A DNA stretch of 64,000 bases, from the NCBI RefSeq assembly GCF_001640805.2, contig NW_026115281.1:1-64000 (forward strand). Direction: 5' to 3'. The translations under genes and the position numbers were made by a program. Under the pieces are notes generated by a model. That model ran no database searches. It had not been told where the DNA came from and was given only the letters and a program-made list of their open reading frames with translations. Below, in pieces: positions 36,601 through 50,600 of the stretch. Source of the DNA: Lates calcarifer (Eukaryota > Chordata > Actinopteri > Centropomidae). Every line of letters starts with the position of its first letter. Position 1 is the stretch's first letter.

Positions 36601-37606
36601 TTGTTTTCGTGTCTCTGCTTCTGCGTTTCTGTCTATATTATTGACGGTCTGAGAGCTAATGCTAACGCTAGCAAGCCGACCGTTCGTTGTTCGTTTTTCG
36701 CGCGGCCCCGCCCACCGCTGATTTTCATTGGTCCACCTGCGACGTCACCCGCCTGAGTTCCGCGCTGATTGGCTGGAAGCTGAGAGGCCCTTTAACAGTG
36801 TAGTTAAAAGGCTGGCGACACGTGTCCACACACAAACAATGGAAATGAAAACGACTACATCTGTTTATTTCAGCTCCAACAACCCCTGTGTCACCTGAGA
36901 AGCAAAACCCAGGGAAAAAAGAGAAGAACCACTTGTTCCATATAAAGTTTAATTATTATTCTGTCGGTTATTGAGGTCAGAGGATGATGTTAGTGAGGAA
37001 ATAAAACTGTAAAGGTGAGGGAGACTACAATGGGATACTGAGGAGTCACCTCACCTGTCTCTGACTTCTCTGCAGGACAGCAGCAGTCTGATGGACAGCG
37101 CCCCCAGCAGGTGACTGACAGCTCTGCAGAGGGTCTATAATTGGCTCAAGGCTCGGGGCTGCTGGGTAATCTCCACAGAGAGGCTTACAGAGGCCGGTCA
37201 GACGGAGAGGGAGAGTCTGTCCAGGTGTTCTGCTGCACCTGTGGAGGAGGTGAAACACCAGCGTTCTCCTGCAGATAGTGGTAAGTTCACTTCCTGCTTG
37301 TGTTCGTCTGGTTTTGTGTGTTAAACTGTTTCACCTGCCTCCTCACCTGGATCCTCGGGTGTGTTAGACCCTCGCATGGCTCTTAAGGCAATTACTGATA
37401 TTTTTAGACAGCTGATAATCAATATTGATCACAATTTGTCTCACACTGCAGCTGCTGTGGATCAGGATCTGACCTGGGTTTGAGTATTGATCCAGGTAGA
37501 TCTCATCGTTCAAGTCTGGATCAGAAAAGTTTTAGACTGAGGAGAAGCTTGTTTCTCGTTCCTCAAAGTTCGAGCTGAAACAGTTCATTTATTCATCAGC
37601 AGCTCC

Positions 37607-37607
<1 letters not shown>

Positions 37608-37646
<39 letters not shown>
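37608..37646. repeat. AAT microsatellite
   Basis: Run of AAT units between the sun1 5' region and its first coding exon. Confidence 0.92.
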
Positions 37647-37647
<1 letters not shown>

Positions 37648-38249
37648 TGATAAATCACTTGGACAAAACGAGATGTGTGAAGATTAGAAGAAATAAAATG
37701 ATGGAAATAATTATTAGTTGCAGCCCAGAGTTACATATTCTGTTTCTGTTTGACAAATTTAATTTACAAACTTTATCACACATAAAATGAAAGAAACAGA
37801 AAGTGACACAAAAAAGACCAAATGTACAAAAAACAATCATGTCAACCACACACCAAACAATCCTAAATGAGTACATATAAAAATACAAATGAACTGTGTA
37901 TGTCTCATGTCCAAATGTTATATTTGTTGTTTCTTCCTTTGAAAATTAAGTTTATTATGTTTATGTATCTGTGTGAATCAGGCCTTCTTCACACAGGGTG
38001 TGTTTAATGTCTAATTTTTTTTCCCTGGAGAAAATTAAAATTAAAGCTGCAGGTGGCGCTATTAAACCTTATTTGCCACAGTTGTTGCTCAGTGACGGTT
38101 TAAAAAAAATCTTTTGAGCCTTTGTTGTATTTTCTTAGCAACGAAATACATGAGAGAGACGTTAAACATTAAAACATTTCACATCGATTCAAGTGCATGT
38201 CGGCCGTTTGTAAATGAAGAAAACATGAAGCTGGTAAATCTAAAGGTGT

Positions 38250-38255
<6 letters not shown>

Positions 38256-38296
<41 letters not shown>

Positions 38297-38570
38297 TGTG
38301 TGTGTGTGTGGGCGGGGTCTAAGCAGCTCACTGACCCACAGCTCAAACAGGAAGTGCAGTCTGAGCAGGTGTAAGGTGAACTTCAACCGTGCTGCTGCTG
38401 TGATACTGTGTGTGTTTATACTCCGTGTGTGTGTGTGTGTGTGTGTGGTAGCGATGTGTGTCGTCTGTTTCCTGTGATGAGTGACGAGGACGAGGATCTG
38501 CAGAGCTGGGGCTGGACTGACCTGTGTGTATATTCACCTCAGACTGCTGCTTCTTCTGTGGTGTTAGTCC

Positions 38571-38600
<30 letters not shown>
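38256..38600. repeat. Cluster of TG microsatellites
   Basis: Three (TG)n runs, at about 38257-38310, 38423-38447 and 38571-38596, flank the candidate first coding exon of sun1. The open frames they produce are not genes. Confidence 0.92.
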
Positions 38601-38601
<1 letters not shown>

Positions 38602-41600
38602 AGGTCATGCTGGCTGTGTGTGTCTGATCAGGTCAGAGGGATTTGTTTTGCAGAGCGGTGTGTTGAAGAGTCTCTGCTGCTAAGAACTGTGGGTAAAACA
38701 GGTCCTGTATTTTCCAGACAATTCTCATAAGGTTCAAACATTATCTGACACAGTCGGGTGTGAAGTGTCTGCTCCTGTACAGAGCTGCAGGACTAAAACC
38801 AGGAAGTAAGTTAGCATGTTAGCTCTTCCTGTTCCCTCGTCCCAGAGTAAACAGGTTTTTGGTTAAATGTCTGAAATGAGGTCTGTGCTGGAGTCAATTT
38901 CTGGCTCCAGAGATTAAACAGTTTGATTTTATATGAACTGTTGATTGTGGATCTTCATCGTCTTCTTCTCCTTCTTCTGTGTTATATTGGTGTAGCTTAA
39001 CAGCTGCGAAGAACTCATAATAAACTGATAATGTCTATGAATATTTAATGACATGACATTCAGCCCTTTTTGTCCCTTCAATCAGTTTTACTGTGAAAAA
39101 GATATTGAATTATATTTCTCAGTTGTTTTATTTTGTATAAAGTGCATCAATAAGGGGTGCAATATTAAAAAATCTTCACACATGGCCTCCTCCTCCTCCT
39201 CAGCTCCAGCTACTCCTCATCAGCATCGGACTCAGAGAAGGAGCAGCAGGTCGTCTCCTTCCTCCGGACCAGGATCATGTCCAGACGCAGCCTGAGGCTC
39301 GATGACGGCCTGTTGGACCGCAGTCTGCCGCGCAGCAGCGCCTCCTTCAGTGTGGGAGGAGGCAGCTGGAGTAGCACCAGGTCAATGCTACGCTCCTGCT
39401 TCTGCACTGAAGACACCTTCACTTCATTGGCTTCTCCTGCTCATCCTCCCTGAATAATGTTCCTCTTTTCCTCCTGCTTCCTTTTCTCCTCCTCTTCCTG
39501 CTCATCCTGTCTTTATTCACACCTCCTCCTCCTCCTCCTCCCTTCCTTCTGTTATGTCTTCCTGCAGATCTCTGAAGTCTCGTCGTTCTCAGCAGCACTC
39601 CACCTCCTGCTCAGAGTCTCTCCTCGTCCAAACTCCTCGTAAACCGGCCGGCCCGTTGCTCCTCAGCAGCAGCCTCCACAGCGTGGCCTCCGACGCCTCC
39701 CTGCTCTCCTCCCTGCTGGACGAGTCCTCCATCCAGGAGTCGACGCTGGTCGACACTTTCTGGGGTAAAAACGCATCTTTAAGTTCTCGAAATCTTCATA
39801 CAGAGGAGTCGTCTGTTTGTCTGATTAACGCTGCTCGTCCTGTTGTTTCAGGTTTGGACCATGACATTGACCCTAAAGGTCAGTAACTGTAGTTTTCAGA
39901 TGAGATCTGCTCATTCATCTGGATGTTACTCTGACATGTACCACTAACCTAGACGTTGTTGTAGACCACGCTCACCCCCCCAGGGGGCAAAGCAGCGTGT
40001 TTATTAACAGTGAACAAGGTATCAAGCTGGAACCAGAGAATGGTCCAGATTTGCCTCATTTGACAGAAAATTATTCTTCATCATCAATTAATGATTGAAA
40101 TTATCAGCCGTTTGATCGCATGGTGTTCTTGCCTCTGTTACAGAAAGTACCATCATAGCGGAGCAGAGCACCGTTCTGGAGGACAACACTCTGATTGGTT
40201 CAGACAGCCGCTGCGACAAACACCCAGTCCAAACACTCAGCAGGGTTTACTGTAAAGACTGTGAGCTGCACTCAGACAGGAAGGAGTCCGTCACCACGTA
40301 CTGCTCCTCCTCCAAATACTCCACCTCCTCCTCCTCCCCCGTTGACGGTGCCAGGACTCTTGGACCACAGGGAACTGGAGACGTCTACCATCTACTGCCG
40401 AGACCGGAGTCGCAAGAGCAGGACAGGTGAGACAGCAGAGAGTCAGGGCTGGAGTGCGCGGTTTATTTTCCATTTTCATGGAGGTTTTTAGTTTCTGATC
40501 AGAGCGAGAGCTGATGTGATGAGCCAAAACATTATGGACCACCAGCCAAACATACGTCCTGCCAAAACAGCTCCAGCCTGCTGAGACCCAGACTCTTCAG
40601 ACCTCTGAAGGTGTCCTGTGGCATCAGGCAACAAGATGTTAGCATCAGCTCTTTCAAGTCCTGTAAGGTGTGAGGTGGAGCTGATGTGGATCAGAGTCCA
40701 GAGCAACACCCTGAACTCCTCGTCATGATCCTCAGGCCCCCCAGCCAGTCCCTTCACTCGAAGCTAAAGTTACAGGATCTGGGCTCAGATCAGCCGATCA
40801 GTCGCTGGTTAACGTACCTTTTTTCAGCAGGTGTGCTGGTGTCCGTGTGGGATGCAGGTGTGAGGGCAGCAGCCTGTGTAATCTCCCTGTTAACTCTGCT
40901 TTACCATCACCTGCTGCTGCAGAAACACCACGATGTGACAGGTAGAGGACCGGACTGACTGATCACACCGCTCTCTGCACTGACACATAATGAATACAGG
41001 CGGACACTGGAGTGCATTTGTTTAGACACAGGTGGAGGGTTTGTCTGTGCTGTGAGTCACCTGGGCAGGTACTTAAAGGTGTCGTTCCAACAAATATTTC
41101 ATTTGAAACGTCATAGTATGACAGTTTTCAGTGGGTATTTTTTATAATGGTATGTTGTGTCACATTTTACCTTTTTTATAAAAAAAAGTTGCAGTAGTAT
41201 TGACTGTGACTTCTTGACGTTAACTTCTTGTCCTGTTGTTTCTTCTCACTTTCATTAAGGACTTGTGTGTTTTGTTCTCCATATATAAATCACCACTTCC
41301 TGTCTGTCACAGCTGTGAATCAAACTGCAGGTGAAATCACAGACCTGAAGTGTCTCCCTGGGCTGTAGCTGATGCACAGATGTACATATTTTTCCTGATG
41401 TGGTTTGATTCTTTCAGATGTGCTGCAGCTGTGGCTGGATTCGTCAGTGCTGTGTGTCAGGAGAGCTGCAGCCTGCTGTGTCTCTGCACTGACACACACC
41501 TGGCAGGTGTGTCGGGGGCGGGCCTCAAATGCAGCAGAGTGCAGCTTAAACACAGACAGCAGACATGGAGGTAGAGTCTGTGTTTCTAGCAGGTGTGGGG

Positions 41601-44600
41601 ATTTACCTGTCCATGTTTTTCTCCAGTTGCTGGTGTCAGAAACTGATTTTGTTTTTGCAGCAGCTTCTGTTTTCTCTACAGAGTTTATGTTCAGGACGCT
41701 GTGACTACACTTTAACAAGGACTCTTTATTTCCATATGGACTTTACCTGGTGTTCACCTGCATGTGCTGTTGAAACCACGCGGTGTTGCGCTCACCTTTT
41801 CTTCATCATAACGTAGCTTTATCTTCCTTTTTCACTCTTCCATAGTGGATCAGTGTGGAAGTTTGACAAACTCTGTTTATTTTTCTTCCATCAGTCTCCT
41901 CCTACCTACCTAAAAAAAGAGCCTCCCTGTACTTTCCTACACTCAGTCATATATTAGGAGAGCCTCTCCTAAAAGGCCCCCACTAGAACCTCCTTAAGAC
42001 CTTAAAACCTTGATAACCACTACACCCTCCTCAGTCACCACTAGGGCCACCAGCAGGACCCCTAGAGCTTCTTTGCTGACCACCAGAACCTCATAAAAAA
42101 AACCTCCAGGACCCTTTCAGTACCCACAAGAACCTCTGTGATCTCTATCATTATAAATGACCCCCAAAACCTTCTTTAGTAGCCCACTAGAACCTTCAAA
42201 AACTCCAGAACTTCCACATAACCACTGAAACTAACTAGAGGAAGACTACATAAAGGACACCTAGAATTTCACTTCCTATAAGGCATTATAACCAATGAAA
42301 CCACCCCTGGAAACTCCCAAAAAACCCTCCAGAACTCAGTGACCTCTAAGGACCGCTAGACCCACACAAAGGACTCCTAGAATGTCTTAAAACATGAGCA
42401 CTACACACAGAAACCCCAGAACCTCCCGAGAGACCTGTGACCATTAAAACCTACTAGATTACCGACTGGGACACAAATATCCTAGTGACCATTGGTGTTC
42501 TTCTTGAAGAAACTGCATGAAATTGTACTAAAGAACAGCTAGAAACACTTGGAGGGCCAACAAACCACCCACAAACCTCTCCTGTGACACCTAGACATTC
42601 ATAAAGGATCCCTAGAACCCCCCCCCCAAATGACCCCTAGAACTCCCTCTGTGATCATTAAAACTCCCTAGATTATCCAGAGGAAGACTAGGAATATCCT
42701 ACTGACCATTAGTACACCATTAGAACACCTAGAGCCATCTAGAGGGCCCTAATCCCAACTACCCATTGGACCCCTAAAACCACCTTGCCGCTTCAGCCCC
42801 TGTAACAACCAATGGTATCTCTTAACAGACTGAGGAAAAAAGAAAACAGAATATTTAAAGAAGAACTGACTGAAGCTCAAACAAATGAACAAGCCATGGC
42901 AGAGTGTGGCTTTTATTTACATCCTGGTTTACTGTTTGCTGTTCTCAGTTTTCCATGATACTGTGAACCAGGGAAAATCTTTTTTACTTGTTTAAACGCA
43001 GATTCGAGTCTTGTATTGTTCAAGTGTTGTGTTTGTTTTCATGACCTCGTACTCGTCACCTGCTGTGTTTCCCTCCCAAACAAATGGGCTGCACCCCCCG
43101 CTTTGCCTGTTACCTTGGCAAAATGCAAATCTCTGTCTCTGAGCCGAGGACCAGCACAGAGGACAGATGTGGACCCTGGTGAGTCCTGATTCCATTTCCT
43201 CTGTTTTGCAGCTCGATCTGGTCACTGTGGAGTCATGAGCCTGAAGGAGTCGGCCACGAACCAGAAGGAGCTTCATCCCAACGGATCTCTGTGTGAGTTA
43301 TTACAGAAAAACACACACACAGGTTTTTCTCTTTCTTTATTTTGACTTTCTACTTTTACTTTTACTTTTTTTTCTACTTTGACCAGTGAGACAGGTGAAA
43401 TGCAGCCTGGAAAATCCAGTTTGAGTAACAGATTCATGCTTTTAAACACGTTTGTGTCCCTGAAATCAAACACAAAGACAAACAAAACACATCAACATTG
43501 ACATTGGTTAATGTGTCTTATCTTGTGGTGTTTTGCACCTCAGGGCTACCGTACATACAGATAATAAATTACTTTGAGGCTAAATGCTTAGGAAATGAAT
43601 TTCACTGATTCCTTTCTTATGTCCTTTAGCAAAGGATACACTGCACCTTCCTTTACCGCCAGAACACAAAAGGGAATAATGCCGTCCTATCGTCTTTTCC
43701 TAAATCTTTATGAATTCCCCTTCACTTCATGACGTTTTCCATTAAAGGTCGAGGAAAAGCTGAAATTTGTTTTGTCATCATCAGGGTGGGGACAGTTTTA
43801 TGTTTTGCCACGAAGATCAAAAGGTAGAAATATTGTGGACCCACATTAAATAATCCACCAGGAATGTGTCATGTATGCGATTGCTCAGGATGCCTTCCCT
43901 CATGACAGACTAACACTTGGTTGGTTTGGCTCTGCACATTGGATTTGTTGATAATAAGAACGGTATAAAATACCACTAGATTTATGCTTTAAAGGTGATT
44001 GATTTGAAAACTCTGCAGTGCTCTACCTCGCAACTACAGGAATCCTCTGTCTCTGTATGATCATTTTCCCAGTCAAATTAACCCTCTCTGGTATTTTCTT
44101 TCACTACTCCTTTTTTAAAAGTAGATAATGTTACTTACAGCTTCAGCTGGAGTTGCCCTCTGACTGTTTATCCACCTTTCAGTCAACCTTTTCCTGCTTT
44201 CTGTTGTGTGTCTGTTGGTTAAACACACTCCTGCACTGCTGACACCAACAGGTGACGACTGTAAGGAGAAACAACGCCCAGAGATGAACACTGTCACTTC
44301 ATCTTCATGGTCCTCACTGGCTTCCTGTGCGTTGGGGCTGATGTGGAGCGCTACTGTTTTTACAGGTTCAAGTTTGGGCAGAAAACTGCCCCCAGTTTTT
44401 AAAGCTTACTTTAACTATGAAAGAAAATGTCATAGATTTAATCAGCAGCTCGGAAATGCTCATGCTGTCTGTTTTTGTTTCTACAAAGACAGCTTAAAAG
44501 AACTCGTAGAGCAAAGTCAAAGAGGCAACATACATGAAAGGTGTTTAACGCTCTCTGAACATCAAGCTTTTCTTTATATTTGAGCTGCAGATGTTGTTCT

Positions 44601-47600
44601 GTGTGCAGATACTCAAGCAATGTGTATAGTTATTCCCATTTCTAGATTCTTTTCAGACAAAATCTTATTTAACATGAGGTATGTTTGGGCATCAAGAGAT
44701 GAAGCATGTAAACGAGTGTGCATGATTGTATAATATTTACAGTTATATTCCAATAATAAAGATTATTAATTAAGCTCCGACTACACTGATCAGCCCCAAC
44801 ATTAAGCCTCTGACAGGCGGGTACAATGTTCTGCTGGAAAACCTTGGATCCTTCATTCATGTGGATGTTACTTTGACTCGTACTACCCACTTAAACATTG
44901 AGGAACATGACCTGAGCTTCCAAACTCCTCCAGATCCAAATCTGATCCAGCGTTTGTGGGATGATCCAAAACCAGCCATATCCATGGAGGCCACCACCCG
45001 CCAAGCCCGGACCCAAAGGATCCACAGGACTCCCTCAGAGGTCCTTGTCCATGACTTACACAATATTAGGGAGGTGGTTTTAATGTTGTGGTTGATCAGT
45101 GTTTATCAACAACACTTCTGAGGTTTTGAGAAGGTGTCTTTGTCAGGATGAGGTCTTAAAATCCATCCAGATTCCCAGGTCTCAACCAACCAATTTTGCT
45201 GTAGTACCTTGGATATCTTTTTCTAGTCTGACTCCTTTTTGCTTCCCCAGCTTCGTGTCTCTTTCAGCTGTCTCAGGCTGCAGTCTCGGCTCTCTGGCCT
45301 TTGACCAAGAAAGCATATTTTGCTTCGTGGAGTGCCGGGCGCTCTGCAGGTTAACGCCACGTCACCACGTCACGTCACTTTATTGAATTTGTGTGATTGG
45401 TTCTTCTGCTTTTCCTTCTCTGACAGGCAGCATGTTCGTGCGTGTCAGAGCTTCATGGGGGTTTAACTTTTCCTTTTCTTTCTTTGCTGCATCATTAAAG
45501 GTTTGTGGATTGTATCAGATGAGTGTAGACGTCTTTAGAGTCTGAAATCCCTCTACTCTCCCTCTTCTTTGTTCCTCTTTTCTGCTCTTGTGCTCAGCTT
45601 TGCAGTGGATTTGCATTTGACATTGAATAATTTGAATAAGCACAAAATGCGAGGCAGTGATTTAGTATTATTAAGTGGTATCCTTTTATCTCAAAGGGCT
45701 GTAATTCTATCATTTTCTGAAATTGTCCTTTGTGTCTTGACTGCTTGAGTCTAACTTCAGTAATGCTTTATTTATCTGACGTCTTATTTCCTCTCTCCTG
45801 CTCAGCTGGTGAAAGGCTTCAGTTCATCATCTGATTCTCTAATATGCTGCTGAACCTGAACTTGTGTGTGTTTAGGTAAAACAGCAGGTGAGGTGTTGAG
45901 ACGGTTAAGCAGACGATGGCATCACATGACCACCAGCTTTCCCCTGACTTGGCAAGTTTTGCTCGTTCATGTCCTGTTACCACGTTACATGGTGTTACAA
46001 CCATGAAACACAATCATCGACACTAACAAGTGATTGATGCAGTTGTGTTTTAATCAGTTGTGTTCCTCCTACAGGTTCCCTCTCAGACTCCTTGTGGTTC
46101 TCCTCCCTCTGCTGCTCCTCCTGTTCAGTGAGTTCCTGCACATTTTTATATCGAGCTAAAACGATTAATCGATCAACAGAAAAATCAATCGAATCAGATA
46201 ATTCTTTGAGGCTTTGATTAGACTGCAGGCAAAACAGAGGTCAATCGTTGGTTTTCGTCCGCTCCCCTTCAGGCCTGTGTTGGTTTGGTCCAACCAGTCT
46301 ACAGTCTATCCTCCCAGCTGTAAACATCACAGAGTGGACGACGATGGCGGTCTCTGACATCCACGATTCGTCGTCCAGCCACAGCTACGTGTCCTTCCTG
46401 AGCGAGTCAGCAGAGGGCACTGTCGAGGAGTCGAGCGAGGTGCAGCCCTACGTGGAGCCGCTCTACAGTCAACCTCCTCCAGCTCAAGCACCGACAGCAG
46501 AGGAGGAGGAGGAGGAGGAGGTACTGACACAGATTAGTTATTTAAATTACTCACTCACAGCCATACATATTTAAGTTGTTCTAAGTTCTCATTGTTTCAC
46601 AGGAGGAGTCTGCGGGGAAAGAGTCGTCCCGGCTCGTAGGTCTGGAGCAGAGTCTGACGGCGCTGTGGGAGCGTGTGGAGGCCGGAGGACAGCGGGCAGA
46701 GCAGAGACACAGGGAGGTTCTCGGACTGTACGCTGACCTTCGGCGGCAACAGCAGGAGGCCTCTGCTCAGAGCAGGGAGGAGGGCGTGGAGCCCTGGCTG
46801 AGCGGCCTGCTGGACCAGCAGCTGACCCAGCTCAGGAGGAGACTAGATGAGGAGAGACAGCAGAGGGAACAGGTACTGACTCATCAGGATGTGGAGATAA
46901 GGGATATTAGAAATATTACAAAATGGATCTGAGGGGTCACAAGATGATTAACTGGAGGGTAAAGCAGTTATGTTTCTGGGTTATCCATCTGTCCCATCTT
47001 CGTGAATGAGAAGAAAGAGTTGGTGCTAATTGTGAGGAAAATGCAAAATACAAATATGTAAATCTAGTTGTGTTGAGTGTAAAAAGAGTTGTTGATTATT
47101 AGAGGATTTTTAACAAAAACCAGAGTTATGTGGTTAAATGCCTCTACCAACAAACAAACGTCATGTTGTCTGTAGATTCGACAGCAGGATTTGTTGCTGC
47201 AGCAGAGTCAAACGTCTCGTCTGGATCAGCTGGAGCTGCAGCTGCAGGCACTGGCTGCCAAAACAGAGGTAAAACACATCCACCAGATTAGAAATAATTT
47301 CTGTAACAGTTCAAATTTTTATGGCTTTACAGTTAAAGAATCAATAACAGTTACTAAATGTACGCAGTGAGATTGTGTTTGTCCAAAAAAGTAATTTTTG
47401 TTTCTGAAACTTCAGGAGGTGCAGTGGAGACAAGAAGCAGCTACAACATCCTCACCTTCACCTGCAACACTTCCAGCTGCTGTCAGGTAAACTACACAGG
47501 AACATAAAACCTCTACACATGAATTAGGGCAATGTGCTGGTATCTAGAGCTTTTTTTTTTTTTTTTTTCCACTGACCTCCTCCAGTGTTGGTGTGGACCG

Positions 47601-50600
47601 TCAGTCCCACAATGCTTTGCTGGCAGAGGTGGCAAGGTTAGAGGCGGCTCTGGAGGACGTGAGGCGCGACATTAAGGGTCTGTCTGGGTTTCAGGATGGC
47701 TGCCGAAGACTCGAAGGAATCCAGCAGACGGTGAGAGACAAGACCTAAGATCTAACGAGCCAAAGCTAACTTTGTTAGCTTTCCCTTTCTAAACTTTGAC
47801 TGTCTCTCTTTTTTTCTGTCAGATTTCAGCGCAGGTCTCCACCCAGGTCCATGAGGAGGTTCAGGCTCTCATCTATGGGAACCAGCTGACGGTGGGAGGC
47901 GGTGGAGACTCAGACACCCTCTCAGAGTCACTCCTCCAGTGGTTGTCCCAGCGGTACGTCAGCAGGAGTGACCTGCAGGCAGCGCTGGCCTCTCTGGAAC
48001 TCAGCATCCTGCAGAACATCAGCCTGCAGCTGGAGCAACACCACAGCGAGGAGGTGGTCCGAGAGGCCGTCCTGCAAACCGCTAAGGCTGCTGGTGCCAC
48101 CGTAACGGAGGAGGTGAGGGGAGGTCGTCTGGTATTCTGATGTTTATTTTGCCATTGGGAGTCTGTAGGAGGTGAATAAGTGGTGGCAGGACTCACCTGT
48201 CAGTTAGCCAGCAGCTGGTTAGCTTAGCATAAGGACAGGAAACCAAGCACGGCTAGAGCTTTTGCCACAGCTAGGCTAAACAAACCTTTAGCCTCAGACT
48301 TGCCCCTGAGCCAGCAAGCAACAAACCTTGGTGTGGTCAGATCTTTAAGGCTCAGTAACCATTTCATCTTCTCTCGAATCACTCATCTCCTCCAGGACGT
48401 CCACGTGATCGTGAAGAACGCCCTGCAGCTGTTTTCTCAGGACCGAACCGGCCTGGCCGACTACGCCCTGGAGTCTGGAGGTCAGGAATTAACTCTCCCA
48501 TCAAACCCCATGTTTAGATTCAAATGACTGGTGTTTGTCTGTGCTCGTCCTGCAGGGGGCAGCATCCTGAGCACTCGCTGCTCGCAGACGTACGAGACGA
48601 AGGCGGCTCTCCTCAGTCTGTTTGGAGTTCCTCTCTGGTATTTCTCTCAGTCTCCTCGAGCTGTAATCCAGGTAACACACCTGTCACATCAACACAAGAC
48701 TTCTGTCAGAGAAGGTGGGGGGGTTCAAATAGTTGCTGCATTTTCCTACTGGTGCCATTCATGTGAAGGTATTTGATTTGACAGAGTGGTGTTTTCTTTG
48801 ACTCTCATTATGTTACACTCATTTTCTTGTTATGTTTAGTGCCTTAAAAGTCCATGTGAGCTCAGCATCTTCTGCTGTATGAGTAATAAAGTTACTGTAA
48901 AACTTATTCAGCAAAAAACTGCTCATACACAAGTGTACATACACTCATATTAGGGATGGGCGATATTGTATCGTTGCTGATATACTGGAAGAAAAATTCC
49001 CCACAATAAAAAAATTTTTATCCTCTGATAATAACAATAAACTCTAATTGATGACTTATCTGGACCAGCCGAGACGAATCTCGTTCCTAAACACAGGACT
49101 ACCTCTGTAGCATGGACAATATAGAGATTTTTGTCTTATCGCACAGCCCTTCATTGACTCTATTACCTATGTTTGAGACACAAGTCGTGATGTGAACAAA
49201 ATCAAGACAGGGCAGAAATAATGTACATACAGGAATTAGGGTAGGTGGCAGCAGCAGCAACCCATCCTCTCTGACCTGCTCTTCCTGCAGCCGGACATCC
49301 ATCCAGGAAACTGCTGGGCCTTCAGAGGCTCAACAGGCTTCCTGGTGATCCGACTCTCTATGAGGATCCTCCCCACTGCCTTCTCCCTGGAGCACATCCC
49401 CAAAGCCCTGGCACCCAGCGGGACTCTGCTCAGTGCCCCCCGAGACTTCAGTGTCTACGTAAGAGAGAGTCCCCACCACCGACCTGTCAGAAAGATGCTT
49501 TTTGGATGTTTAGTCTCTGTTTAATACCGAGCTGTGATTTGGTTTTCAGGGTCTGGATGATGAGAGCCAGGAGAGGGGGAAGCTGCTAGGCGCCTACACC
49601 TATGATGAGGATGGAGAGTCTCTGCAGACCTACCCTGTCACTGTGAGTAATCGCCACAGTCTCCATCCAGAATCCATATCTTTCTTCTCCACAATGCAAT
49701 ATATATGGTAAAAAATATGATCACAGTATATAATCTGCAAGTTTGAAGAGTTTCCTGATAATGACCGAAGCCTTAAGAAACCAGTGGGTTCAATGGTTAA
49801 ACTTTGAGAATTTAAGTTAACAAAAATAGAAAAATGGTTTACTGTGCAAACATGTTTTATCTTTTAACTTGTGTGGGGACTGATCAACTGTCCGGTTCTG
49901 CTCGAGGTTTCTGCCTCTTAAAGGAAGTTTTTCCTTGCCACTGTCGCCTAGTGTTGCTCATGGTGGATTTGTTGGGTCTCTCTCTGTAAATACCTAATTT
50001 AAAGAGTACGGTCTAGACCTGCTCTATATGAAAAGTGCCTTGAGATGACTGTTGTTGTGATATGGCGCTATATAAATAAAATTGAATAAAATTGAATTGA
50101 ATCAACTAATGTAAATAAAACAAGTACCTGTGACAACTACGATTATAGATTTCTCTGACAGGACCTTCTATATAGAGTCAACAGCTTCCTGTTTGGAAGA
50201 TAATGTGAGTTCTTTACTCACCGGTTCCACTCATGTTTTTTACTCGTCCACAGCTTTCTTTACTGCTGATGGGTGTGTACTTTGACATGCAGCCAAAAAC
50301 TGCTGCCGCACAAATCTAAAAATAATACCCCAAGCTTATCGTCTTAATCGATATAAATTTTATTGTGATCCCAGATCGAGATTGTTTTATCTCTAAGTCC
50401 TAGCTATCTATCAGCCTGTCTGATGTCATTTGAAGATAACGTAAGCTTTTCTGCCACAGAAAACATTTACTTTCTTTGCGGGTGTTAAAAATTGCGTTAA
50501 ATTAACACTCTACATGAGCCGATACACTGATGACACCACGCTTTTCCTCTGTCCTGCACAGGTGGAGAACGATCAAGCCTTCCAGATCATCGAGGTACAG

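Noticed and set aside
37046..37290. Possible extra sun1 exon ending at a GTAAGT donor near 37280
   Set aside because: A donor-like site exists, but I found no clear acceptor or coding frame linking it to sun1; it may be an untranslated exon.
38114..38730. Cysteine/valine-rich ORFs
   Set aside because: They are products of TG repeats; only the short segment at 38477-38562 fits sun1 phase and similarity.
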